This document shows positions 47,333 through 60,833 of a DNA stretch of 64,000 bases, piece by piece. The stretch spans positions 39,972,704 to 40,036,703 of the forward strand of contig JAMXBB010000008.1 in the NCBI GenBank assembly GCA_024138015.1, read 5' to 3'. Each line of letters begins with the position of its first letter. The first letter of the stretch is position 1. The position numbers were made by a program, and so were the translations under genes. Source of the stretch: Lumnitzera littorea (Eukaryota > Streptophyta > Magnoliopsida > Myrtales > Combretaceae). The notes under the pieces were generated by a model. That model saw only the letters and a list, made by a program, of their open reading frames with translations, was not told the DNA's origin and ran no database searches.

Positions 47333-50300
47333 TGTGATATCCCATAAATTAGCAATTAAAATATAAACATCTGAGTATTAGAGTAAAGCCCTAGCTTTGT
47401 ATGATTAAGGTCAACAATTGATTTAGGGTATTTAGGAAACTAAACCGATTAGGTTAAAATCTTATAAAAAAAATATGATAACCCTAATCAAAGAATTTTC
47501 GTATGCTTGGAAGTTAAGAATATAATAGAATATCAAGAATACTAACAAAATGGTGAGAGTTTACTCTATATGAGATCTTAAAATCGAATTTAGGACAATC
47601 ATACCCATATTTAGGGTTTTTAGGAAAACAAATCCGATTGAGCTCAAACTATATAACTTAGTCAGAAATGTTAGTTGAAATGACCCAATAAGGTTAGATT
47701 TAAAAAATAATAACCAAAAATCTCACTTTTAGCTTTAGAAATGTGATTATTCAATATAGTGTAAAAATGATTAAAACTCTTAAAATCAAGCTCAGAATGC
47801 AACGAAAATTTAGAGATAAGTTAATTAAGCAATAAAAGAAAATAATATAGTATAATATACTATACGAGTATATACGTATTTTTATAAGTATACTTGATAT
47901 ATATAGTAAATATACTTGTAAATTAACCTAAAATTATATAATTATACATAATAAGAGTTAAATTTGCAAAATTGAGTAGGAAAAATATCTTAAAAATAAA
48001 AGACATGCTAGAAACATGGTTATATGCATATAGTTACTTATTACATGTGTTACATATATCATGTGTATATACACGTATATCAATACAATAATTAAATATA
48101 CTTAAATTATTTAAAGTTTATTGAAATTACAATAAAATTTAACCAAAACTTATCCAAATGATGTGGGAATTATTGGAATTCACGTGGCACTTTAACAACA
48201 GCTGGAATTGAATACTCAAAAGAGAATCATCAACAATTTGCCACCTCCTACATTTTGTTTTTCAAAAAAACTATTAAAATAAATTACTTAATAATTAAGA
48301 AAAAGTTGAAACCGACCCTAATTATTATAAATAAGACTCTCTTACAACAGATATACGTTTAGGAACCTAAATTATAAAAAGAAAAAAATCGAAGGAAAAT
48401 AAAAAAAAAATAAAACAAAAACAGTGTAAAAACTAAGCCATGTTAGTTCCCTGACCATTCAATAACTTGATGTGGAGCCCCGACACTACCTAATAGAGTC
48501 ACCATCGAATAAGCCAGCCAACAACTCATCTCTAGCTAATAGTAGTTGGAGCTCTGATGAACAAAGGTCCCAAGTTTTTGCCATGTTTTTCCCTATTTTC
48601 AAAAAAATATTAAAATAATTATAAAAATATGAAAAAATTAATAGGGCATTATTCATTCGAATTTTTAAATCTAAAATAAATATACTAAATGATATTGTTT
48701 TAAGATCAAAATCTTTCTATAAGATACATATTACATATAGTTTATTGTTATGTAGTCCAATTTTAATTTTATATATATTTAGTATTTATCGTATTTTTAG
48801 GGCTTAAAAATGGCTAAAAATAGGATAACTTGTGAAATAAATTGAATTTAGGTGAAATAATTGATGAAATTAGGATCCAATTAATTATAAATGTTTGAAA
48901 TGATGACGGGATAGGTTGGAATTAATTTGGTGTAAAAATATTATTATTTGCTTAATTAACTGTGATTTAAGAGTAAAATTATAATTTTACGTATATAGGT
49001 TATGAGCCTAACTGTAAAGAACAAGTTGCTAGTTGAGTTCTATATATTTTTCTGAGTCTATTAGAATTCTTGTATAATTATTTGAGGATTTGTGCTATTT
49101 ACTATGAATTTTGCTAGTTAAATAGCATAGATTAATAAACAGGATATGTACTTATCGAGCTTGAATTTCGGTTTCTTTCATTTTAATTTAGTTTTCCACT
49201 TTTCAATTAATACTAAATCCAAATCCATTTAATATTAATCTTCAACTAAAGAAATTGAAAAATTCTGATTTTTTTTATTAAAAAATAACTTTTGGAGTCG
49301 TTACCTAACTAAAGTCAAGAAAAAGAAAAGAAATCGTAATCAATTGAGTGGATTGATTACGATTTAGTTACCGATCTTTAATTTCAATTTGAATGAAAAA
49401 CTAAAGAGTTCTGAATTTGGGGACTAACTTATTAAACCCTAACGGGTACCACTATTTATTTACTGAAATTAGATTTATTCTTCTAAATTATCCTTTTTTA
49501 TTTTTTTAAATATTTTTAAGAAAAGAAAATAAAAACCAAAAGAAAAAAAAAATTAAGTTTCTATAGATTTTATTTTCATCCCTAAGGTACTTACATACCC
49601 GCTAGTTAAGATTAGAAAACTGTAGTTTTTTCTAAAAAAACTTTAGTATATTGATCCTTTTTAATTTTAGAAAAACCAACCGAGTTTAATTTTTTAATTA
49701 ATTTAGTTTATTAAAAAAAATCTAAAAAGATTCTAACTTTTGAAGGTTTTCATTTTATCAAGAAACTCTTTGAAAATCCTATTTTTTAAAGAGTTTTTTT
49801 TTTGTTGTTTTTATTTCCAAAAAAAAAAAATGAATTTTCTAAGTAAGGAAATCCTAAAACCTTAATGCTAAAAAAAACACCTAAGTTAATATATATATTT
49901 ATATTATTATTATTAAACAACTATCTACAATAAAATATAATATATTTAACCTATAAAACTAACACCTAAAAAAATCTCCTAAACTAATATACTCATATAT
50001 ACATATATTATGTTAAATAACTAAGGATCTAAAAAATAATAATATAATTAATTAATCAATTAATTAAAGAAAAAAGAAAGAAAAGAACTGAACTTGAACT
50101 TGTCTGGTTGAAAGATAGTGGCGTTGGATTGCTATTTGAACTATGAACTTACAGGCGATCGACGGTGGAGATTTGAGTCAGTATGGATTGTGAAGTGCAG
50201 TAAGTGTCCAGTCGAGGTTGATGCGTGTGTGTGCAGTTCGATGATGGGCTAGTGGTGTAGTTGCGGTAGACAACAATTCGGTTGCGTGCACATCGATGAG

Positions 50301-53300
50301 GGGTTGGTGTGGTCTCCTTGACTGGTCGCTGGGCAGAGTGTTTGAAGCTTGGCGTTCGTGATTGTGATCGTGGGTGCTGAATACGTATGCTTCTGCGAAG
50401 GATGGACGTGCTATTTGCGGTGTCGCTGTCCGTCGGTGATCTTGTGGCGTTAGACTGCTATTCACAAAACAGTAGACGGTCAAGGGAGTATAGCTACGTA
50501 GAGATTTAGCTACTGAGTGAGGAGTAAAGTTAGGTAGTGTGCTTAGGATTTGGTGGAGTGCGGGAGTTTGGTCATTGGCCGATGGAACGTGATCTTCGAT
50601 GTTTGTCGAGTGCTATGTGAATGGGAGATCCTGGATGCACTTCAATCTGTTGCGCTTGGAGTGTGGTCGGAGATTGGATGTAATTGGAGATCAGAGTTTG
50701 GATGCAATTGGAGATCAGAGTTTAGTCGTTGTGTGAGGATTGGTCTGGAAGTGTTGTTGTTGCTGTTACGGTGTAGTTGTGGACGAGAGCTGGTGCTTAA
50801 AGCTATGGTTTGCTATGGATTGAAGAAGAGATAGTGTTGTGGCGTCTGTTATTTGGTTCGGTCGCTGTAGTATCCATATTGGGTTAGTGTACGTGTTGGG
50901 TCAGTGAACTCAGCATGTTGTGTGGTAACGACTATGGCTATTCTATACTGCTGCGGTTAGAGGATGGCGCTGTGATATGGTATTAGGTTAAGGATGCATT
51001 AAAGAGGATGGTCTGTTGTTGCGTAGAGGGTTTGGAGTGCTGTGACTAAGGGGTTGCGGATGTCAAGGGAGTCGCTGGAGTGTGAGTGCAATTTGGGTGA
51101 TAATGTGCATGTGTAAAAAATTTTTCGTGTTTGGTTTGGTGCATATCCTCAGTGGTGAATTGGGATGGGTTGAAGCAAAAAAACTCTCCTTTCATTTTGA
51201 CGTATGTGTATTTATAAACTAAAACTAAATCGCATCGAATCATGTCTATTGTATTTGATTTGATAAAACTTAAATTAGATTCAAATTATTTATAATAATT
51301 CAAATCCAATTTAAGAAAATCAAAATAGATTCCAATATTCTTTAACAATTCAAATCCAAACGAAAAGATTTGATTAAATGTAATTCCGATTGTTCAACTC
51401 GCTTTTTGTAAAAAATGAAAAAGATAAAAAATAAAAAATACATAAGTATTTAGTGAGATTCAAGCTTGTAACCTCAAATTAAGTCTATATCAAATATTCC
51501 AATGCTTATTTATTAGAGCGTTGGCATGTGCCTTAATTTTTAGTACAATTGGATTGTACTTAAAATATACGACTTTCTAAAATAATTATTTAAACTAAAC
51601 TAAACTAAAACTAAAACTATTTGTCTTTAAAATAATTTACTTCCTAAAAAATCTTTTTAATTTTTTCTTTTCTCATTTTTGTATTTTTATCATTTTTCAA
51701 ATTTTTATTATTTTTTTATCATTTTTTATTATTTTTTTATCATTTTTTATTATTTTTTAGTTAAGACCCTATTTAAAAAAAAAAACCAAAACTATAACAA
51801 CTAGGGGCAAAAATCAAATGCCTACAATACTTAGTAATAATATATCAAAATATATTATTTGATTAAATCATGTGGGAATATACCCTGATCAGTTATGATT
51901 ATTAATTGCTTTTTATCATATTTCATGCTATTATAGACATTAGGTTATATATATATATACACACATACACATGCACATACTAAGATTCAATAATATATGA
52001 TTCACCATATTTTATCACTAAATTGTGTGAAAATATATTTCATTTACATAGTTCAATGTCAATACAATATTACTTGTTATACAACTTTATATGTATACTA
52101 GGACTAAAAATACCCTTAAGAAATAATCTTTTAAACGAAATACATAACATGTATTGTCGAGTTCATACGAACTCTCCAATACTAGCCTTACTAGAAACTG
52201 GATCGCTTTAGGTAGTTAAACAGATGATTCCTATAATAATGTGGAAGATATTGTTCTACGACAATCTTTTCGTAATTAAAACGTAATTTAATTAATAAAA
52301 ATATGTTTTGACACAGTCAAAATGATATAACATAGTTAGTAGTAAAACCATGTATATTAGATAAGATTGAGCAAGTTGTTATAATCTATATAATAAAATA
52401 AAATACTTAAAGCATATACATATGTATATATATTTAATGTATATGTACATAAATATATATAAATATATAACTCTATTGAATAACTATATCCCAACTAAAT
52501 ACTAAATAAAACCTTGACGTTTTCATAAATCTAACGAAAACTGAATACAAACTTTGGTATATATAGGTTTCTAAGTGAGTAAAGCCAAGATATTCTAGAT
52601 CTATCGGAGTGTGCTTCAATATAGGTAAGTGGGATCAATGTTTCACCGCATTTTGAGATATTATTTCAAAATATTTAGAGGCCTTGATATTTATTAACTT
52701 ATGATTGTAGTTAGTTGTTTGTATGTATGTAATGCTTATGGTTAGGTTTCAATTTACTGTAATGGGAGTTGAGCATCATGTTATAGTTGATTTGTTAATA
52801 TTATTATGTTTAAATTATTTGAGCTTGGTTAATTACTCTAAAAATGAACTAACTTAAACTCAGTTTAACATCTAACCTATTATGTGTCGTAACCTATTAA
52901 GAGTAATGGATAGAATTCTCAGGCCAAACACGAACTCCCTTTGATGAGGATAGCTGAACTAGTCATTTCTCCACCCTTAGCCAATCTAAGTGATAAGAAA
53001 GGAGGCTACGGTAAGGTTGCGGTAAGGTTGGGGGTTGTGGTTCAAAGGTAGTTATGAGAGAAAGGTGTTCTCCATTGCATAAGCCCCGATTTAATCTAGA
53101 TTCACAAGTACACAATGTTAATCTTCTCAACCTGGATTAGAGCGGACGTAATTTCTCTTATCTCACAATGAACCGAATAATGTCATGTGATGGTATTTGC
53201 TTATATATGTATTGCATCTAACTAACTTAGTTAAAAATTCTTCTTGTGATGTGTTGAGTGTATGCTTCTATTTCTATCTTACTTACTGAGCAAATTATTT

Positions 53301-53747
53301 CTCATTCTCTTATAGTTTGTTTTGTAGGTTTCAAATGGATTATAAGTATTTACTTAAAACTAAAGCGCTAGCAAACTGGGATAAGGAATGAGGTATAACA
53401 AGAAATGATTAGCTATGGTCCTTAGTATTGATTTTTCTAACTTTTAAGAAAAACTATACAAGTTTCCTTAATGGGTTTAGTAGTTTTTAATACTCTAGTT
53501 TATATATGAAATGATAATCATCTGTGAGATTTACGGCTACTCTTTTCAAAATTGAATTTCGAGTTTATTTTTAAAGATTATTTCATAAGTTTATATCAAA
53601 CATGTATCGAATTGAATGCTTTAAAGCAATAGAATTAAGTACATTTAATTTGAACTAGATTTAAGATAGCTATTGTAAGATTAATTTTTATTTTAGGATG
53701 GCTTACACGATATAACTATCACAACTCTACCTTTTCAAGGTATGACA
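47333..53747 (+). mobile_element. Family-D solo LTR (about 3.7 kb) with a nested solo LTR
   Basis: It starts TGTGATATCCC and ends GGTATGACA, flanked by a perfect 5-bp duplication ATTAA at 47328-47332 and 53748-53752. Removing the nested LTR (49153-51826) and its duplication leaves about 3736 bp. It is the reference copy for the fragments at 370-11956 and 13650-16625. A short internal repeat is visible: TTTAGGGTATTTAGGAAACTA (47442) and TTTAGGGTTTTTAGGAAAAC (47621). No coding region was seen, so it is a solo LTR. The lineage was not determined. Confidence 0.8.
49153..51826 (+). mobile_element. Solo LTR, long-LTR family (copy B, 2674 bp)
   Basis: It starts TATCGAGCTTGAATTTC and ends ATGCCTACA, with flanks GTACT (49148-49152) and ATACT (51827-51831), one mismatch. 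It aligns with copy A over its whole length: GGAGTCG block near 49299, the CGTAATCAATTG block near 49336, a G/T-rich core at 50100-51170, and the TATAACAACTAGGGGC block near 51793. The frames in its core (50178-50483 and 50550-50834) show no protein motif and reflect composition. Confidence 0.8.
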
Positions 53748-53752
53748 ATTAA

Positions 53753-54665
53753 GATACTAAAACCATTCGTAAAAGGTCTTAACTTGCATTCATTTTATGG
53801 TTTTAGCAAACATTTGTGACGCATATGTATCTTTTCAAAAAATTATAGAAAGAAAAATATACGTTTTGAAAATTTGAAAAATTTATCTACATCTAAGCAA
53901 TAAATATAAAAGTGTCTTTGCGCTTTGTTCAAAGTATTGACTACGGATACAATTAATTATTAATAACAAGAGACCCCGAAATGCTGTTTGGGTTCAAGCT
54001 TTTATATCTACTTTAGTAGAGTATTTTTATCAATATCTTGTTATTGACCAATTATTTAATACCTAAATCAAACCCTTCTACTCTTTAATTGATTACCACC
54101 ATAGAAGGCCTGTCTTCATTTTTTATTTTTATTTTTTAATAATCAGATACATCAGGATATCATTTGACTGAAATTTTGTCTAGGTTGAGAACTTTTCATT
54201 ATTTTCGTTCTTTTTTTCTTTTTTAAATAAAAATTATGTTTTAGCTAATGATATACATAAAATTCTGAATATGGAGATATTGTCCACTTTAATAAATATG
54301 CTTTACAAGAGACCGTACCGTCTTACATCAAAAGGTCTCGATGTTTTGAAAATTCCATCATATTCACAATCGTCTCCTAATTGATGCCATTATTTATATT
54401 TAAAACCACACTAGGTAGAAAGGACCGTAAAATGGACTGTGTGGGTATAACCGTATAAGAGGCGGCTCCCTACATAGCATTATTTATGATAAGCTCAAGA
54501 GGCGGCACCCATAGTGTGTCGCTTTGTCCTGTGTGCCAATTAGCTTCGCACCAGATGTGGGACTTTGGACTCAAGAGACATATGTCAATAAGATCATAGC
54601 ATTGGAAAGAGAACAAGGCTTAAACTAAAGTAGGTAACAAGGATTAAACTAAAGTAGGTAGTATG
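53753..54665. other. Intergenic stretch with a 24-bp tandem duplication
   Basis: AT-rich DNA with no gene seen. AACAAGGCTTAAACTAAAGT.. at 54612-54635 is repeated with one change at 54636-54659, just left of a MITE. A GC-richer patch at 54420-54560 (AGAGGCGGC twice, near 54459 and 54499) was not identified. Confidence 0.5.
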
Positions 54666-55220
54666 TAAGGTTATAAATAAGTTGAGTCTACTCAGATTAA
54701 GTTTTTAAAAGTTTAGATTTAGTTTGTTTAAAAATTATTAAACTCGAGTTTAAATAATTTTTTATTTAGTCTAAAAATTATATGGTAGCTCAAGCTTGCT
54801 AAAGAATTAGAAGCTTGAACTAGGCTTGTTTAACAAGCATGAACTTGAGCTTAAGTTTGAATTAAAACTCAAAAATCATTGAAAATTTTTAAAATATACC
54901 TTTCTTTGATAATTTTTTAATTTATTATTCTTATTCTTATATTATATTTTTTTCATGTAATATGAGTTTTAATATATTATATCATCTTATTAACCTATTA
55001 GCAAGCCTATCATGAGCCTATTCATAAGTCAGTTCATAAACAATATAAACGAGCTTGGTTTGCGAGCTTAAAAATGAGCTGGAGCTCGACTTGCTTATAT
55101 AAGCGAGCTTTATTTTGAGTTTAAGTTGAACTTATTTATGAATTAAGTTCGAAGTTATTTAAGATTAAAGTGAGTCAAACTCAAGTAATTTATAAGCAAC
55201 TCGCTCATTTTGCAGCCCTA
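54666..55220. mobile_element. hAT-type MITE (555 bp)
   Basis: The left end TAAGGTTATAAATAA and the reversed right end TAGGGCTGCAAAATGAG form imperfect terminal inverted repeats of the TAGGGCTGCAAA kind known from plant hAT MITEs. The 8-bp flanks GTAGTATG (54658-54665) and GAAGTATA (55221-55228) match at six of eight. The interior is AT-rich with GAGCTC-type palindromic words near both ends. No transposase is present. Confidence 0.7.
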
Positions 55221-56052
55221 GAAGTATATGAATAAATGCTCTATTAGGATCAACTTCCACTCAATTAATATAATAAAAGTCTCCATATTTGATCCAAAAA
55301 TCGAAATGTAGCCATTACCTATTCAAGTTCTCTAATTCTATAGTTATTACTTGATAACTGCATTTTCTTAGAGTTTTTCCGTGAGAAACAAATCGATTCT
55401 TACCCATATTGTTCTTTATCAAACGGATACCTCACCTAGGAAATTATTATGTTTTTTATAGCGAGGTGTAGTAAATTAAATATCATATATAATAAATGTT
55501 GTAACAAAGCCCCTTTTTTTTTTCTTTTTCTTTTAATGTTAAGAAATTCATTATTAAACTACAATTGTAATATCTCAAAACTTAGAATGTTAAAGACCAT
55601 CACGTGTCCCCAATATCTATTGACACATCAACCATAAAACTTTCATTAAAGTATCTAAATTACTTGTTGTAGTCCCCAAATAGTTACCATAAAGTTTCAA
55701 TCTTCAAATAAATCAGAATAACCGCAAATTTAAAGTTACAAAATCCTAAACAAGAATTTACTAATTATACAATGAAACTTTAACCATCATAATTCAATTA
55801 TCTACTTCACAATTGAAATTTTAGTCACCACTCTCCAACTTGGTGACTCGAACCATCAAACTTTAGAATTTTTACTTAAATACCTTCACTTGAAAAATTA
55901 ATTAGGTTGGGCCTAGTATGAAATATACAAACGTATGCACATAAGTAGGCATAAACAAATTTATGTGCATCTCAAGGAAAACAAATGCATCATGCACCAA
56001 TTTATTATCTTCGTTTTTAATTTAACAAACAACATATGGGTAAACACAATCC
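55221..56052. other. AT-rich intergenic stretch, nothing recognised
   Basis: No frame above about 62 codons, no repeat edge and no RNA gene was seen. Confidence 0.5.
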
Positions 56053-56798
56053 TGATACACACATATATAGAATATCATATGGTGATGTGTCTCTAAGGTT
56101 GTACACATGGAGGTTGCACCACAATGAACGGAACAAGAAAACAAAAGGGGGTTTTAAGAAATCCGTAAGCTACCTTATCGGATATGACGTACCAACAAGA
56201 TCTTATATGGCCTATAACTTACCAAATGTGACTCACTGGTCCAAGATATAGGGTTACGCGTTACAATTATTACTAAAGGGATTGAAAATAGTGGGTAAAG
56301 AAAAGTTTTCTAAGAGAAAAGACTTAAAAGTTTATCATTAATATTCCAAATCTATGTAAAACCCTATACAAGTGTCTTATTTATACATAGTGGTATATTT
56401 GTAAATAAAAGGATTAAAAGGATGCCTTAATGGCATATCCATAAATAAAAAAATAAACATGAAAGTAATTTAGGAATAATACAAGAAATATAAAGTCCAA
56501 ATAACACAAGAAAAATAAATAGTCAAATAAGGTATTCAAGTATAGAGCTTATGAGTTAGGTTGATGACTTATTAGAGACCCCAAAGACCAACTACATAGA
56601 GCATAATAGCTTGGGAAAAACATGACTGACTTGATGATAGTTGAATAAAGAGGACCTAATTGAGCTGAGCAGACCCGATGTCCTGCTGACCTATTGAGCA
56701 AACTTGTTTGTCTTTGATAATTTTATTGGCAAAGAGCTCATGTATAAGTCTTCTATACACGTAGAACTCCTAACTAAATCTTAGGCACATATATAACA
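56053..56798 (-). repeat. LTR related to 20037-20666, with polypurine tract
   Basis: On the minus strand it starts TGTTATATATGTGCC at 56798, after the purine-rich CTATAGGGGAGACC (56799-56812), and ends GTGTATCA at 56053. The segment at about 56317-56395 (AGAGAAAAGACTTAAAAG; AAAACCCTATAC; TTTATACATAGTGG) is clearly homologous to 20288-20375. A minus-strand TATA box lies near 56386. It is probably the 3' LTR of an element whose interior extends to the right. Confidence 0.65.
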
Positions 56799-56812
56799 GG
56801 TCTCCCCTATAG

Positions 56813-59653
56813 CTTGAAACTTGGCATTTGGTTAGGTCAATACCCTGATCATATAGTATCGGCATTAGGTTATGCCCAATATCTTAGAAACTAAGAAACA
56901 TCCTAAATTTACCTAGACTATTTCTAAGTGTAACTCCACTCGAGATAGCATCACAAAAGGATCATTTGGATACTGCCTCAAGATCATCGGTCCACTTAGT
57001 CCCTTAAGCTCGACCAAGTACAAGAAACATGCATTTAATTATTGTTCAATAGTTAATTAGTCCGGTTAAGTAACTAACTTAGCAACAAAAATAATAAGTA
57101 AGTATTTTGTACTTGGTTGAGCCACCACACCAATAATTGGATCAACAATACTCCTAGAATTTGTTAGTATAAAGATATTGAGAATTGGAATATATCTCAA
57201 ACTAAGTCAACCCTACTTCCACTCAGCAACCTCCTTATGCCTCAAGTTCTACTAACCATCTTATACCGTAATAGGTGTAAACTCAACTAAAAAGACTTAA
57301 AGAATTTGAAAAACAGTTTGATTAATAAAATTGATAAAAAGCATGGTAAATAAACATTTAAGAAATAAGAATTTAATTTAAAACTTTAAATATAGAAAAA
57401 TGTTACTCGCGAACATATCCTACATACTAAACATACACACACACATAGAGAGAGGAAAAAAAAAAAAAACACATACACACACAAAGACCAAAGACACACT
57501 TATGTGACACGTTTTCTATACCCTTACACTACATACATGCCCCATATAGCGTATGTCCACATGGCACCTTAAACATATGGCAAGTGTCCATGCCCATATG
57601 CACAGTACACCTAACACATGGCATGTGTTCATCCAAAGCGCACACACACAAATGACATCATACAAACACCACTCTGACGGACAACAATGGCCTTTACAAT
57701 ACTGAGCATCCTTGTAGCACAACCCAAAATCTGATACCTCCAAACACCATTCACCATACGACAATTCATCCACAACTATCTTTCATGAAACTCAACTAAC
57801 AACAATAACAATTCTCGTAAAAGGTCAAACTTTTAACAAGAGAAAGGGTTTTAACCACAAAACTCACCTTTAGATTTTCAAGATTTGACATCCAAATGAA
57901 TTCCCAAACCTTAGTTGTTGCCAAAACAAATTTCTTTATGGTTACATCATTGCACCTTGAAGAAAAACAATCTTTGATGATGTTTAGACAAAGAACTTAC
58001 TAAAGAATGTCTTTTCCTTGCAGTTTTTTTGATATTTCCTCACATTTTGATGCTTAAAATTCACCGATCCAAAACCTGGGTCAGATTTGAGAGAAGCCTT
58101 CTTCAGTTTTTGTTCTCCAATTAGGAAATACATTATATTGGGGAGTGGGAGGGATGAGGGGCTGCCTAGGTTTCCAATTATGAAGGAAGGGAATAAAAAA
58201 CCGAAATCTTATATATATGTATATATATATTCCTTTTTTTCCAAGATTGCCCTTGGCTTAAATATTTAATTATTTTTATGCCCTTGACTTTAAAACAATT
58301 TTCTTTTACTAATTTTGTGCGATTTTAAAACTATATCACTAAATTCAATAATTTTCTATAATACATGTATTATAGAAGAAAAATTTTCCAATAGATAAGG
58401 AAAAGAGTCTAAAACTTTAATGATGAGCTTACATTTTTGTGTGGTAAATTTTAAAAGAAGGGAACAAGTGGAAAGGAAGAGAAATGAGTATAATTTCCAC
58501 TTAAATTAGGAGAAATGTTTTTGTTTCCTTTATTTGGCAAGTTTTATGAAAAGGAAATGAAGAGAAATAAAGTTATTATTTGACAAAATTATTCATATTT
58601 GAATTTTATGAGCATTCGTTTAAGGGGTACATTTGACAGTATGTCCCATTTGCATCAATTTCCAACAAGTTTTCTCTAATTTTGGGAAGTTTAAAAATCG
58701 ACTTTGAAGTGAAAACTTTTCCATTTATTTCTTTGCCATCCATTTCCAACTCTTTGCTTTGAATTAAAAAAAAAAATTTCCTTCCATTTTCATCAAATTT
58801 CCTTCCATAGCTATTCAAGCACAACACTAATTCCTATTCTAGTTCAAAAGAGTTTATCCATTTTCCTTTAAACAACTGCAGTATAATTGAAAAAATTAAA
58901 TTCATTAGAAGTGAGATGTTATGTATATTTAGTGGTAAAACAAGATCTAATAAAACTTTGACACTTTACCTGATATATTAAGATAATTTCCCTGGATAAT
59001 TTTAAATATCCGCATATATCAAAATTTTATTTGTTTTTTATTTAACAATTCACACCATGGATAGGAGTAAAATTTTTCCAATGAAATTATAGGAAAAGGT
59101 CACTGCTGACTACCTTTGCAATGAGTCAACGCCTTATTTTCAGCTATCAATTTTATTGAGTGGATTTAGACTTAAAAAGCTCATGTACTCGTGTGACAAA
59201 CCGAACTTAATGGAAACTCACGTATATCTTGGATGAGAATATAAAGATCTCACAGAATGACTTTCTAAATCTATGGAATTTGTTTCAAAAACAAGCAAAG
59301 AAAGTTAAATAAAACAGAGTGGCCTCCGAAGTCTAATGGAAACGATTAATGAACAATTATGAATCCTCTAGCCCAGTAGCTGGTTTTCCGGGCGCCATCG
59401 ATTTTCAGATGTACTACGACTTTTTCTTTTTTATTATTCAATTAGGAGTGAGCCATTTGCTTTAAAATTGAGTTATAAAACTTTGTCACAATCAATATTT
59501 GATTCGTTGCCAAAATTTAGATATGTGCAAATTCGGTGAGTTGGTTTATTTAACGAAACAGAAATAGCTTGTTAGCATCGACTTCTCTAGCTTATTTAAT
59601 ACATTTTTTATGGGTTAGTCCATTTAATTTATATAGAGGGTTAAATTTAATAT
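56813..59653. other. Non-coding stretch with CA-rich tract and TE-like sequence
   Basis: 56813-57300 follows a polypurine tract and may be the decayed interior of the element whose LTR is at 56053; no pol motif was recognised. 57430-57780 is CA-rich, with simple CACACA runs near 57432 and 57470 and repeated ACATGGCA/ACATATGGCA words. The 85-codon minus frame there is low in complexity and not convincing. TATATATGTATATATATAT lies near 58211-58230. Beyond it nothing was seen. Confidence 0.4.
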
Positions 59654-60833
59654 TGGGCTTCAAGCTTATTAATTAAATGAATTTGACTTATTAGGCTAAG
59701 GTAATAAGACCTAATGAGCTACGCTCATAAATTACTGGAATGATCAACAAAGTTTTGGTATAATAGGCTTAGAGTAGGGTCCGTTGGATCAGTCTATCCA
59801 ATCTAACATTTCTTGATTTAGCTTATACTAAAATAATAAATAAAGCTTTTATCTGGACCTAAACTCATGAAAATAGCTAATTTAATATCCATTAATAAAG
59901 GCTTTTAATCTTAATCATTGATCATCATTATGATTTGACGAATGTAATTAACTACCATTTTTTATAAATACCCTATTAACATCTTCATTTGGACAAAAGA
60001 AAAATTATCATTAACGCCGTTATTTTATTAGAATCTTATCTCAAAGATCAAACACTTAAATATCTTAAGAACTTTACCTTGTTCTTCATTAATCATAGAG
60101 TTTGATACCAACCCACTGAACGTGTTAGAGCTTCATTAAGATTACATACTCCTCATAAAATCTCATTAAGATCCTCCCTACATATTCAAAAAATGTAAGA
60201 GTATGAGTACGGATATAAGGGTCATGTGTGTGCCGTATGAGAAGTTGCATTACACGTGATTAAGAAAATGACTTGAGTAACTCGCATGAGACGATCAAGA
60301 GACAAGTGTAGGGAGAAGAAGGAATAGGTAATCTTGATGAGGCTCTAATAAGTATGGTGATAAGTGGAGGAGTATGTTGGCATCAAACTCTAAGATTAAT
60401 AAAGAATAAGGCAAAGTTTTTAAGGTGTTTAAGTGTTTGATTTTTGAGATAAAGTTTTAGTAAAATAACGGTGTTAATGAAGGTTTTTCTCTTGTCTAAT
60501 TAAGGATGTGAATGAGGTATTTATAAGAAATGGTAGTTGATTCCTTCCATCGGATCATGATGATGATTGATGGTTAAGATTGAAGCCATTTTATTAATGA
60601 ATCTCAAGTGGGTTATTTTTGTGAGTTCAAGCCTAAATAAATACTTTATTTATTGTTTTAGTGCGAGCCAAACCAAAAAAGATTGGATTGGACAGACCAA
60701 TTTGATGAGCCTTACTCCAAGCCTACCATGTGAAAACTCTATTGATTATCCCAAATATTTGGACTCAACTCTTTGGGCCCTATAACCTTAGGCCAAAGGG
60801 TTAAACGCAATTAATTAATGGGCTTAAAGCTCA
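59654..60833. repeat. Long imperfect inverted repeat with facing TATA boxes
   Basis: The arm 59654-about 60190 is mirrored by about 60300-60833. Matching pairs include TGGGCTTCAAGC with the reversed TGAGCTTTAAGCCC; AATAATAAATAAAG with ACAATAAATAAAG; CTTATCTCAAAGATCAAACA with CTTTATCTCAAAAATCAAAC; and AGAGTTTGATACCAAC with AGAGTTTGATGCCAAC. TATAAATA at 59963 and its reversed partner at 60518 face each other. The arms look like LTRs in opposite orientation, or a foldback element. The loop is only about 100 bases, so a transcript could fold into a long hairpin. Confidence 0.75.

Noticed and set aside
50178..50834. Open frames of 101 and 94 codons in copy B of the long LTR
   Set aside because: They lie in the G/T-rich LTR core. 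The corresponding core of copy A has no matching frame, and the repeated residues reflect base composition.
57516..57773. 85-codon minus-strand frame rich in Cys and Trp
   Set aside because: It comes from CA-rich low-complexity DNA on the plus strand; no domain pattern.
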